Below are positions 51,407 through 58,709 of a stretch of DNA of 64,000 nucleotides, piece after piece. Both the position numbers and the translations under genes were made by a program. Source of the stretch: Amnibacterium flavum (GTDB taxonomy: Bacteria; Actinomycetota; Actinomycetes; Actinomycetales; Microbacteriaceae). The stretch's first letter is position 1; the number at the start of each line of letters is the position of its first letter. The notes below the pieces were generated by a model. It saw nothing but the letters and a program-made list of their open reading frames with translations. It did not search any database and was not told the origin of the DNA. Where the stretch lies: assembly GCF_003097495.1 (NCBI RefSeq), contig NZ_QEOP01000001.1:372001-436000 (forward strand). Direction: 5' to 3'.

Positions 51407-52296
51407 GTGTACACCTCGCCGGGTTCAGGTTCGAAGATGTTGGCCGTCTCGATGCCGGGCAGGTCGACGAGCGCGCGGTACTCCGACGCGACGGCGACCC
51501 ACTGGTCGGTCTCGGCGATGATCGCGGGCTTGCAGGCGATCGGGTCGCGGAGCACCGCGAGGCCGTCGGCCGTGGTGACGACCAGCGTGTAGAACCCGTC
51601 GAAGGTCTCGCGCAGATTCTCGAGGCCCGTCGTCAGGTCGTCGCCCTCGCGCAGGCGCATCGCCAGGTAGCGGGCGGCGACCTCGGAGTCGTTCTCGCTG
51701 TCGAACTCGATTCCCTGCGCCCGAAGACCGCGGCGGATCGTGGCGTGGTTCGAGAAGGAGCCGTTGTGCACGAGGCACAGGTCGTCATCGACCGTGAACG
51801 GGTGGGATCCCGAGGCGGTGACCGCCGACTCCGTCGCCATCCGGGTGTGGGAGACGCCCTGGGTGCCCGAGACCGACGCGAGGCCGAAGGTCTCGGCCAG
51901 GTCGACGGGGTTGCCGACGCCCTTGAGGTTGGCGACGTGGGTACCGCGTCCGATCTGGCGCGCGCCCGGTGCGACGGCGCGGAGGGCGGCGGTCAGGATC
52001 GCGGTGTCGACCGCGGCGCTCACGAGCGTCGTATCGCCGAGTGTGCGGACCTCGACCGCGCCGGCGGACGGGAGCTCCGCGGCGAGCGCCGCCGACAGCT
52101 CCTCGTCGCTGGACGGGCTGTCGAGCAGAGTGACGGTCGACTGCCCAGCGTGGACGAAGCGCTCGACGTCGTACACGGCGATACCCGCCGAGTCGGGTCC
52201 GCGGTCGACGATCTCGCAGAGCATGGCGTGCATCATCGATCCGAGCTGCGGGCGCAGCGCCGGATCCTTGAGCTGCAGCGCGGCGATTCCGCACAT
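51394..52296 (-). CDS. class-II glutamine amidotransferase-like subunit (MgsA/GlxB type)
   Basis: 300 residues starting Met-Cys: C2 is the N-terminal nucleophile freed by Met removal. Other Ntn-amidotransferase blocks are GVSHTRMATES and CLVHNGSFSNHATIRRGL (about 147-191). In N-methylglutamate synthase this subunit hydrolyses the gamma-glutamyl amide and feeds the amine to the synthase site. It lies 45 nt downstream of the glutamine-synthetase-like gene. Confidence 0.9.
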   Translation of the reverse strand: MCGIAALQLKDPALRPQLGSMMHAMLCEIVDRGPDSAGIAVYDVERFVHAGQSTVTLLDSPSSDEELSAALAAELPSAGAVEVRTLGDTTLVSAAVDTAILTAALRAVAPGARQIGRGTHVANLKGVGNPVDLAETFGLASVSGTQGVSHTRMATESAVTASGSHPFTVDDDLCLVHNGSFSNHATIRRGLRAQGIEFDSENDSEVAARYLAMRLREGDDLTTGLENLRETFDGFYTLVVTTADGLAVLRDPIACKPAIIAETDQWVAVASEYRALVDLPGIETANIFEPEPGEVYTWEF

Positions 52297-52341
52297 GAGC
52301 CCACCTTCTTTCTGTTGCTGATCTCGTTTCGAGGGGTGCGG

Positions 52342-53682
52342 TCAGACCGCGGTGAGGTAGTTGTCGACTTCCCAGCTGGTCACGGTGTTGTGCCAGCGGA
52401 AGAACTCGTCCTGCTTGACGCCGGCGTAGTACTCGGCGACCCGGCCATCGAGGCCGAGTGCGTCGATGAGCACCGGGTCGGCGCGGAGCGCGTCGACCGC
52501 GTGCAGGAGAGTAGGCGGGAGGGCCGCGGCGCCGGGCTGCGGGACGCCCTTCTTCCCCGGATCCCCCGGGTCGGCGTCAGCACGGACACCGGAGAAGCCT
52601 GCGGCGAGCGTCGTGGCGATGGCGAGGTAGGGATTGGCCGAGCCGTCGCCGCCGCGAAGTTCGATGCGGTTCCCGTCGGGGACGCGGATGAAATGCGAGC
52701 GGTCGTTGCCGCCGTATCCGGCCGTCGTGGGCGACCAAGTCGCTCCCGACTCCGTCGTGACGGCGCCGCGGCGCTTGTAGGAGTTGACCGTCGGCGCGAG
52801 GAACGCGGAGAGACCGGCCGCGTGTTCGAGCACTCCCGAGACGAACGAGTAGGCGAGCGGCGACAGCCCCAGACCGCGCGCATCGTCCTCGGCGGGGAAC
52901 AGCGCCTGGTCGCCCTTCCAGAGCGAGATGTGCATGTGCATTCCGTTACCGGTGCGGTCGGTGAAGGGTTTGGGCATGAAGGTCGCCGTCATGTCGGCCT
53001 CCTCCGCGAGCATCGAGATGATGTAGCGGAGGGTGACGACCCGGTCAGCGGTCTGCAGGGCGTCGGAGTACTTGAAGTTCTGCTCGAACTGGCCGGCGCC
53101 GTCCTCGTGGTCGTTCGCGTAGTTGTCCCACCCGAGTGAGTTCATGGCCTTCGAGATCGAGGCCAGGTGGCCGAACATGCGTGTGACACCGCGAGCGTCG
53201 TAGCAGGGGCGGCCCGAGGTGTCGCGGGCGTCGGCGGTCACGAGTGTGCCATCCGCGTCCTTCTTGAGGAGGAAGTACTCGACCTCGGCGCCGACCATCG
53301 CGGTGATGCCCTCGGAGTCGAGTTCCGCCAGCAGGTTCTTGAGGATCACGCGGGGCGCGTAGGGCCACGGCTCACCGTCGACGTAGGGGTCGCAGTGCAC
53401 GAGCGCGAGGCCGGGGCGGATGAAGTCGAGGTTCGTGTAGCTGCTCGGGTCGGGCATGGCGATCAGGTCGGGATCGGACGGCACCTGGCCTATGGCGCCC
53501 GCCGCGAACCCCGCGAATCCGAGCGCACCCGCCTCGAGTTCGTCGAGCGCCTGGACGGGCACGAGCTTCGCGCAGGGCTTGCCGTTCATGTCGACGAATG
53601 TGGCGAGGAGGAACTCGACGCCGTCGGCCTTCACACGTTCAGCGAGGGTGGCGGGGGTGGTCGCCGCGAGTGGGTCTGTCAT
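52342..53682 (-). CDS. type III glutamine synthetase-like ligase (GlnT / gamma-glutamylmethylamide synthetase type)
   Basis: 446 residues. Metal and ATP-site motifs of the glutamine synthetase fold are intact: AEVEYFLL, GNGMHMHISLW, FIRVPDGNRIELRGGDGSANPYLA. Length and motif style match GlnT/GmaS, which ligate ammonia or a primary amine to the gamma-carboxyl of glutamate with ATP. TGGAG precedes the ATG. Its position at the head of the mgsABC-like genes points to an amine as acceptor. True glutamine synthesis cannot be excluded from sequence alone. Confidence 0.9.
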   Translation of the reverse strand: MTDPLAATTPATLAERVKADGVEFLLATFVDMNGKPCAKLVPVQALDELEAGALGFAGFAAGAIGQVPSDPDLIAMPDPSSYTNLDFIRPGLALVHCDPYVDGEPWPYAPRVILKNLLAELDSEGITAMVGAEVEYFLLKKDADGTLVTADARDTSGRPCYDARGVTRMFGHLASISKAMNSLGWDNYANDHEDGAGQFEQNFKYSDALQTADRVVTLRYIISMLAEEADMTATFMPKPFTDRTGNGMHMHISLWKGDQALFPAEDDARGLGLSPLAYSFVSGVLEHAAGLSAFLAPTVNSYKRRGAVTTESGATWSPTTAGYGGNDRSHFIRVPDGNRIELRGGDGSANPYLAIATTLAAGFSGVRADADPGDPGKKGVPQPGAAALPPTLLHAVDALRADPVLIDALGLDGRVAEYYAGVKQDEFFRWHNTVTSWEVDNYLTAV

Positions 53683-53706
53683 CTGGACTCCAGGGGCGTT
53701 GCATGT

Positions 53707-53736
53707 CAGTGAACGAGGTTTACTGAAACAACGGTA
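53707..53736 (-). promoter_or_regulatory. promoter and operator of the amine-assimilation operon
   Basis: The inverted repeat CAGTGAAC-GAG-GTTTACTG (53707-53725, 7 of 8 bp paired) overlaps the expected transcription start of a minus-strand -10 box TACCGT (53736-53731). This is a typical repressor position. No -35 consensus is visible. The rest of the gap 53683-53844 holds no gene. Confidence 0.5.
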
Positions 53737-53844
53737 GCCCGTGCGGCGACGCGAATGAGCCGTCCGGCGTTAAATCCGTGTTACGACGCTGAGGCCATCG
53801 ACGACGGCTCGACAGCCATCCCCCGACGGGTACTGCGCCCCCGC

Positions 53845-55056
53845 TCAGTCGTCGGCGAAGAAGCGGGACAGGATCGAGACGCTGTCCGTCGAGGTCGTCA
53901 CAGAGGGTGCCGCTGAGGCGCCCATCGGATCGCCGAGCGGAGCCGACGCCGCGAGGATCGGCTCGGGCTCACTGGAAGCACGCCGTCCCCCGAGCGCGGT
54001 GAAGACCTGACGCGCGAGAAGCCGGCCGGCGCGGTTCGCGCCGATCGTGCTCGCCGTCGGGCCGTAACCGGCGAAGAAGACGCGGGGATCCCGCTCCGCC
54101 GCTCCTGTGGTCACCACGACGCCGCCGGCCTTCTCGTGCAGTCGCAACGGGCTGAGGTGGCGGATGTCGGGGCGGAAGCCGGTCGCCCAGATGATCGCGT
54201 CGATTCGATCGCTGCTGCCGTCGGGCCAGACGACCGAGTCCTCGGTCAGTCGCTCGAAGAGCGGACGGGCGACGAGCACGCCGCGTTCGATCCCCGCGGC
54301 GATCCGGCGGGTCTTGGCGACACCCGTACCGCTCACGATGCTCGGGAGCGCCTTGCCCGCCCGCGCGGCGGCATCCTGCTCCGCCACCGCGTTGATCGCG
54401 TCCTCCAGATCGAGCGATCCGTGATCGCGGTAGTCGATCGGACGGCGGGACGTCCAGAACATCTTCGCCGCGACCCCCTCGAGCTCGAGGAGGAAGCCGA
54501 TGGCGGACGTGCCGCCGCCGACGACGAGAACGTTCTTGCCGCGGAACTCCTCCGCCGAGATGTAGCTCGACGTGTGCACCTGCCGCCCCTCGAACTGCCA
54601 CGCACCCGGATAGTAGGGAACGAACGGCGCACCCCAGGTTCCGGTCGCATTGACGAGCGCGAGTGCGGTGATCTCCCCGGCGGATGTCTGGACGACGAGG
54701 TCGGCACCACGGTCGAAGACGGCGCCCACCGTCACCGGGCGCTGCACCCGGAGGTCGTAGAACTGCTCGTACCGGCGGTAGTAGTCCTCGACCACCTCGC
54801 GCGCGGGCAGGCTGCGATCGGCGGTGTCGAAGCTCACCCCGAGGGCTTTCATGCCGGGCAGGTCATGAACCCGGTGAGCGGAGCCGAGGCGCAACGACTC
54901 CCACCGGTGCTGCCACGCCCCACCCGTCGACGGTCCGCGGTCGACGATGATCAGGTCGGTGCCCGGCTTGAGTCCGAGCTTCTGGAGGTAGTAGGCGACC
55001 GAGAGTCCGGCTTGGCCCGCGCCGATGACGACGACGGACGCGGTCTGTCGATTCAC
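53845..55056 (-). CDS. flavin-containing monooxygenase-like protein
   Basis: 403 residues from a GTG with GGAGGTGGAGA upstream. FAD motif GAGQAG (12-17), the FMO fingerprint F-x-G-x3-H-x3-Y as FEGRQVHTSSY (155-165), and the NADPH motif GGGTSA (180-185) are in order; ATGFRPD lies near the end. It could oxygenate amines, sulfides or ketones. It stands 162 bp upstream of the amine operon on the same strand, so a role in amine breakdown is possible but unproven. Confidence 0.85.
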   Translation of the reverse strand: MNRQTASVVVIGAGQAGLSVAYYLQKLGLKPGTDLIIVDRGPSTGGAWQHRWESLRLGSAHRVHDLPGMKALGVSFDTADRSLPAREVVEDYYRRYEQFYDLRVQRPVTVGAVFDRGADLVVQTSAGEITALALVNATGTWGAPFVPYYPGAWQFEGRQVHTSSYISAEEFRGKNVLVVGGGTSAIGFLLELEGVAAKMFWTSRRPIDYRDHGSLDLEDAINAVAEQDAAARAGKALPSIVSGTGVAKTRRIAAGIERGVLVARPLFERLTEDSVVWPDGSSDRIDAIIWATGFRPDIRHLSPLRLHEKAGGVVVTTGAAERDPRVFFAGYGPTASTIGANRAGRLLARQVFTALGGRRASSEPEPILAASAPLGDPMGASAAPSVTTSTDSVSILSRFFADD

Positions 55057-55217
55057 TCTCCACCTCCCCCGTCCCGTAGTGTCGCGTATAGATGAGTGAC
55101 GCTACTCAATGGTGCCCCATCTTGCCCGTGCTAAAGTGGGCGCGAGTTTTTCGCATTCCCTGTTGAGGTCCGCCGAAGTATTACCCGCCGGCGAAGAGTG
55201 GTGAGGGGGTCACGCAC

Positions 55218-55412
55218 ATGGGGCGCGGCCGTCAAAAAGCAAAGCACACCAAGGTGGCACGCGAGCTGAAGTATTTCAGTCCGGCCACCAACTACGACGC
55301 GCTCGAGCGCGAGCTCGGCACGGGCCCCGGCCCGGGTGATGCCGAGTACGACAAGTGGGCGGAATACGCCGAGGAGTCCGCGGAGAACCGCGACGAGTCG
55401 CGCAGCGCCTGA
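55218..55412 (+). CDS. DUF3073 family protein
   Basis: 64 residues: GRGRQKAKHTKVARELKYFS and YDALERELG are the DUF3073 hallmarks, followed by an acidic tail. The family is small, soluble and confined to actinobacteria; its function is unknown. GAGGGGGT lies upstream. It supports the taxonomic placement of the window. Confidence 0.9.
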   Translation: MGRGRQKAKHTKVARELKYFSPATNYDALERELGTGPGPGDAEYDKWAEYAEESAENRDESRSA

Positions 55413-55444
55413 ATTCCCGCCACGAGATCGTCGAGTGAACTGAC

Positions 55445-55933
55445 GTGATCGAAGACTGGAGCGACTTCTTCGTCGCGACCGTCGGCGCAGCCGCCGCATT
55501 GGCCGGTCTCATCATCGTGGCGATGACCGTCAACATTCAGACGATCCTCAAATCGCCATCCATGCCCTCACGGGCGGGCGCGACGATCGGGTCGCTGGTG
55601 CTGCTGGTCGTCGTCGGTGCTGCGTCGCTCATCCCGTCGATCACCGGCGAGTGGCTCGGCGTCGCGGCACTGGTGGCTGTCGCCGGTCAGGCGGTCTTCG
55701 CGGGCCGGTCGGCGTACATGCTGTTCCGCCACGACCGTCTGGCACCCCGTGGACTCAATGGCGTGAAGGCCGTGCTCGCGGTCGTCGAGATCGTTCCGTT
55801 CATCATCGGCGGAGTCCTCCTCGTCACCGGCGCGACCTCGGCGGGGATGGTCGCCGTGGCGATCGGATTCCTCCTCGTCTTCGTCCTGGCCGCGATCAAC
55901 GCCTGGGTTCTGCTCGTCGAGGTACTTCGCTGA
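55445..55933 (+). CDS. integral membrane protein, function unknown
   Basis: 162 residues from GTG 55445 with four or five hydrophobic helices (VGAAAALAGLIIVAMTVNI, IGSLVLLVVVGAASLIPSI, and three more). The opening WSDFFVATVGAAAALAGL recurs in actinobacterial membrane proteins I cannot name. No ribosome-binding site is obvious. It lies 32 nt after the DUF3073 gene and is probably co-transcribed. Confidence 0.75.
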   Translation: MIEDWSDFFVATVGAAAALAGLIIVAMTVNIQTILKSPSMPSRAGATIGSLVLLVVVGAASLIPSITGEWLGVAALVAVAGQAVFAGRSAYMLFRHDRLAPRGLNGVKAVLAVVEIVPFIIGGVLLVTGATSAGMVAVAIGFLLVFVLAAINAWVLLVEVLR

Positions 55934-55989
55934 CACCGGTCCCGCGAGACTGCCCTACCGGGAACGCACGGAACCTGCCTCGAGCAGAT

Positions 55990-56010
55990 CAGGTCGCCTG
56001 AAACGACCTG
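55990..56010. terminator. candidate bidirectional hairpin
   Basis: CAGGTCG-CCTGAAA-CGACCTG lies between the convergent membrane-protein and MarR genes, directly before the MarR stop. There is no T run. Confidence 0.4.
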
Positions 56011-56011
56011 C

Positions 56012-56476
56012 TCAGCACTCGCGACTCATCTCCTCGGTCACCCGGCGGAGGAACAGGCTCACCAGTTCGGCCTCTTCGGGGGAGAGATCATTCGCGAGAT
56101 CGCGGATCCGCGCCGTCAGAGGATCGACGTCGTCCGGGTCCTGGGTGGTGTCGTCGGGGATGACGAGCTTGCGCCTGCGGTCGCCGGGATGATCCTCGCT
56201 GTGGGCGAGTCCGGTGCGCTCGAGCCGTTGGATCAGCGCGGACACCGACGCCGACGTGATCTGAAGATGCTCGGCGATCTCCTTCGGGCTGATCGGATCG
56301 CCGCTCTTCGCGCGTTCGAGGATGAGGCGCATGGCGGTGCGATCATTGTCGCTCGGCCCGCAGTCCCCCTGTCGGCGTCGCGCGAGGTGCGCTTCGGCGC
56401 GACGAAGGTCTTGGACCGCCCATGCCGCGTCGACTGAGGGCGTTACTTTCGTCTCTGAAGTCGATGAAGCTTCCAC
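56012..56476 (-). CDS. MarR-family transcriptional regulator 1
   Basis: 154 residues from GTG 56476 with GGAGG 5 nt upstream. MarR winged helix: ISPKEIAEHLQITSASVSALIQRLERTGLAHSEDHPGDRRRKLV. N-terminal arm and C-terminal helix form the dimer interface. The palindrome at 56501-56515 in its promoter is also present upstream of the two small genes at 56588-57051, where a second MarR gene lies divergently. Confidence 0.9.
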   Translation of the reverse strand: MEASSTSETKVTPSVDAAWAVQDLRRAEAHLARRRQGDCGPSDNDRTAMRLILERAKSGDPISPKEIAEHLQITSASVSALIQRLERTGLAHSEDHPGDRRRKLVIPDDTTQDPDDVDPLTARIRDLANDLSPEEAELVSLFLRRVTEEMSREC

Positions 56477-56500
56477 AGACGCCTCCGTAGGCCATCAAAT

Positions 56501-56515
56501 GCTAGACAGCCTACG
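56501..56515. promoter_or_regulatory. MarR-type operator, copy 1
   Basis: GCTAGACAGCCTACG, 25 nt upstream of MarR 1, matches GCTAGACAGACTAGC at 57081-57095 in 12 of 15 bases. Confidence 0.6.
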
Positions 56516-56587
56516 CTTATTAACGACGAGTGGCGCCGCGATCCAGCCTCTACGGAGTGCGGATGCGATTGCCTGCCCCGGGTTCGG

Positions 56588-56869
56588 TCAGCCGCCCATC
56601 GTCGCGCCGGCCATGATTCGCTTCAATCCGCGCAACTCCGATTCCAGCTCCGGGCCGGTTATCTCGCCGGCGAGATAGGCGGCGCGACTCTCGACGAGGT
56701 CGCGCGTCAGCCGATCGGCGAGGGCTGGCGATTTCCACCTCAGGTCCGAGAGCTCCTCGAGAAGTCGACTGACTGCAGCGGAGTCGCCCCTGACTGCAGC
56801 TCGGATGGGCCGCCCCTGACTCGGGACGACGGTCGGGGCCGCGTCATGGGCCGACAGATAGAGAGTCAC
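56588..56869 (-). CDS. small soluble protein, function unknown
   Basis: 93 residues from a GTG overlapping the previous stop (GTGA). The middle is charged and probably helical (SRLLEELSDLRWKSPALADRLTRDLVESRAAYL), ending in MAGATMGG. There is no signal peptide or membrane segment. No family was recognised. It is coupled to a small membrane protein and sits between two MarR regulators. Confidence 0.65.
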   Translation of the reverse strand: MTLYLSAHDAAPTVVPSQGRPIRAAVRGDSAAVSRLLEELSDLRWKSPALADRLTRDLVESRAAYLAGEITGPELESELRGLKRIMAGATMGG

Positions 56870-57051
56870 AGTGCCGTCAAGCCGATCAAGGCGAGCACGA
56901 GGGTGACCGCACCGAGGATTCCGCCGGCGACGACCACCGCTTGAGCCGGCGACTCCTGCGCCAGCGCGCGAACCTGCACGACCTCGAGGAAGGCGTCGGA
57001 ATGATTGTCGGAGGCACGAACCGGTGGGGGCGCCGGGAGATCGACGGACAT
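56866..57051 (-). CDS. small single-helix membrane protein, function unknown
   Basis: 61 residues from ATG 57051 (AAAGGCGAG upstream); a GTG at 57066 would add five. The N-terminal half is polar, the C-terminal half one long helix (AVVVAGGILGAVTLVLALIGLTAL), so it is tail-anchored. It overlaps the 93-residue gene. Its promoter contains the perfect MarR-type palindrome at 57081-57095. Confidence 0.65.
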   Translation of the reverse strand: MSVDLPAPPPVRASDNHSDAFLEVVQVRALAQESPAQAVVVAGGILGAVTLVLALIGLTAL

Positions 57052-57080
57052 CGTCTCGCCTTTCACTAGTCGGACTAACT

Positions 57081-57095
57081 GCTAGACAGACTAGC
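57081..57095. promoter_or_regulatory. MarR-type operator, copy 2
   Basis: GCTAG-ACAGA-CTAGC, a perfect inverted repeat. CTAG, a rare tetramer in high-GC DNA, occurs four times within 57065-57099. Confidence 0.65.
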
Positions 57096-57226
57096 TAGAT
57101 TTGCGAAGTTCGCCAGACCGCGTATCTGAGTGTCGGCCGTGAATCGTCTCGACGGCAGGGTTCGGGTCGCGCGGCTCGAAATGACTCGACTCCATCGCGG
57201 AGGATCCACACAGCCCTGGCGGGATC

Positions 57227-57232
57227 TAACAT
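57227..57232 (+). promoter_or_regulatory. -10 box of MarR gene 2 (leaderless type)
   Basis: TAACAT ends 6 nt before ATG 57239. There is no ribosome-binding site and the -35 is weak. Confidence 0.5.
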
Positions 57233-57238
57233 TCTGGG

Positions 57239-57778
57239 ATGGGCCGCCCTCACGACGACGACGCGTCCGGGTACTGGTACTCCGACGCCGAGGCCGCCTC
57301 CCCTGTGGAGCTGTTGAATCTTCTGCGCCGCTACCGCGCAGCGGAAGTTGCCATGCGCGCTCGCACACGCGCCTCGATGAAGATGAACGAGACGGACCTT
57401 CTCGCGATCAGATACCTTCTCCGCGAAGCTCGAGCGGGTCGTCACGTGAAGAACCGCGATCTGGCGGAGCGGCTCAACATCTCGTCGGCCTCCGTGACGG
57501 TCATGCTCGATCGACTCGAGCGCAGCGGCCACATCGAGAGGCGCCCGCACCCGACGGATCGGCGGGCGATCGTCGTGGTGGCCACGACCGACTCCGACCG
57601 CGAGGTCAGGGAGACGCTCGGAGAGATGCACCAGAGGATGCTCCACCTGGTTGAGGACATGACGGACGGCGAGCGACTCACGGTGGCCCGCTTCCTCGCC
57701 GGCATGACAGCCGCCGTCGAAGAGGCCAAGGACCTCGACGCCGAGCTCCGAGAGATCGTCCGCGATTCTCGGGCGTGA
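57239..57778 (+). CDS. MarR-family transcriptional regulator 2
   Basis: 179 residues. Winged helix VKNRDLAERLNISSASVTVMLDRLERSGHIERRPHPTDRRAIVV. It differs from MarR 1 by a longer N-terminal arm (HDDDASGYWYSDAEAAS). It is divergent from the two small genes and likely binds the GCTAG palindrome; GTGTCTAGG at about 57815-57823 beyond its stop resembles a half-site. Confidence 0.9.
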   Translation: MGRPHDDDASGYWYSDAEAASPVELLNLLRRYRAAEVAMRARTRASMKMNETDLLAIRYLLREARAGRHVKNRDLAERLNISSASVTVMLDRLERSGHIERRPHPTDRRAIVVVATTDSDREVRETLGEMHQRMLHLVEDMTDGERLTVARFLAGMTAAVEEAKDLDAELREIVRDSRA

Positions 57779-57890
57779 TCAGCCAGTGGAACGCTAGTTC
57801 GCACGGCTACAAGAGTGTCTAGGAAAACAATCACCGCGTCATCTCGAGCGATACGAACGTTTTCGCGAGATGAGATGACGGAGGGCACCC

Positions 57891-58697
57891 GTGCCTGAAG
57901 GCGACAGCGTGTACCGACTCCGCGCGCGCCTCGCCCCGGCTACGACGGGGAAGACGATCGTGGCGGGCGAGCTGCGTTCCGGTCCCGCCGCCGGGACGAG
58001 TGTCGCCGGTGCGCGCCTCATCGATTACGGAACCCACGGCAAACACCTGATGATGCGGTTCGACACCGGCAAGACGCTTCACACCCATCTGCGGATGCAG
58101 GGCTCGTGGACGATAACGGGCGCTGGCCGCACCCTTCCACGGCGTGAACTGCACCGGGTGAGGGTTCGCATGCTCTTCGACGACTCGACGACCCTGTGGG
58201 GAATCGACGTCCCCGTCGTCGAGCTGCTCCCCACCGCCGAGGAGCGCTCGGTGCTCGCTCACCTCGGGCCGGATCCGCTCAGGGACGACTGGGATCCGGC
58301 CATCGCTGCAACACGGTTGAGGTCGGATCCCGGCCGGGCGTTCGTGGCGGCCCTGCTCGACCAGCGGAACCTGGCCGGTCTCGGCAACCTGTGGGTGAAC
58401 GAGCTGGCGTTCCTGACGGGGATCAACCCGTTCGCGCCGGTCGGGGCCGTCGATGTCGACGCCCTCGTCGAGCGGGCGGCACGGTCTCTGCGACTCTCCG
58501 CCACCGTCCCGGGGATGTACCAGGTGACGACTGGCGACACCAGGAGAGGCCGCTCGCACTGGGTCGCCGGTCGCGCCGGGCGCCCGTGTCTGCGATGCGG
58601 CACCACGGTGCTCGTCCGGGCCGAGGCGGTCGCGGATCCACAGCAGCGACGCACGTGGTGGTGTCCGAACTGCCAACCGATGCGGTCGAACACCTGA
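57891..58697 (+). CDS. nei2: endonuclease VIII-like DNA glycosylase (Nei2 type)
   Basis: 268 residues from GTG with GGAGGG upstream. After Met removal the catalytic P1-E2 start (PEGDSVYRL) is exposed, as in Fpg/Nei enzymes that excise oxidised bases and nick the strand. The H2TH segment (DQRNLAGLGNLWVNELAFLTGINP) and a C-terminal zinc finger (C233, C236, C258, C261) complete the fold. The symbol follows the mycobacterial Nei2 branch, on overall resemblance. Confidence 0.9.
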   Translation: MPEGDSVYRLRARLAPATTGKTIVAGELRSGPAAGTSVAGARLIDYGTHGKHLMMRFDTGKTLHTHLRMQGSWTITGAGRTLPRRELHRVRVRMLFDDSTTLWGIDVPVVELLPTAEERSVLAHLGPDPLRDDWDPAIAATRLRSDPGRAFVAALLDQRNLAGLGNLWVNELAFLTGINPFAPVGAVDVDALVERAARSLRLSATVPGMYQVTTGDTRRGRSHWVAGRAGRPCLRCGTTVLVRAEAVADPQQRRTWWCPNCQPMRSNT

Positions 58698-58709
58698 CGG
58701 GCGACCGCG

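Noticed and set aside
49377-52296. Ordinary glutamate synthase (GOGAT) large subunit split by frameshifts
   Set aside because: Three intact genes with their own starts and the order amidotransferase, GXGXG, FMN barrel; in GltB the FMN domain precedes GXGXG, and no small GltD subunit is present.
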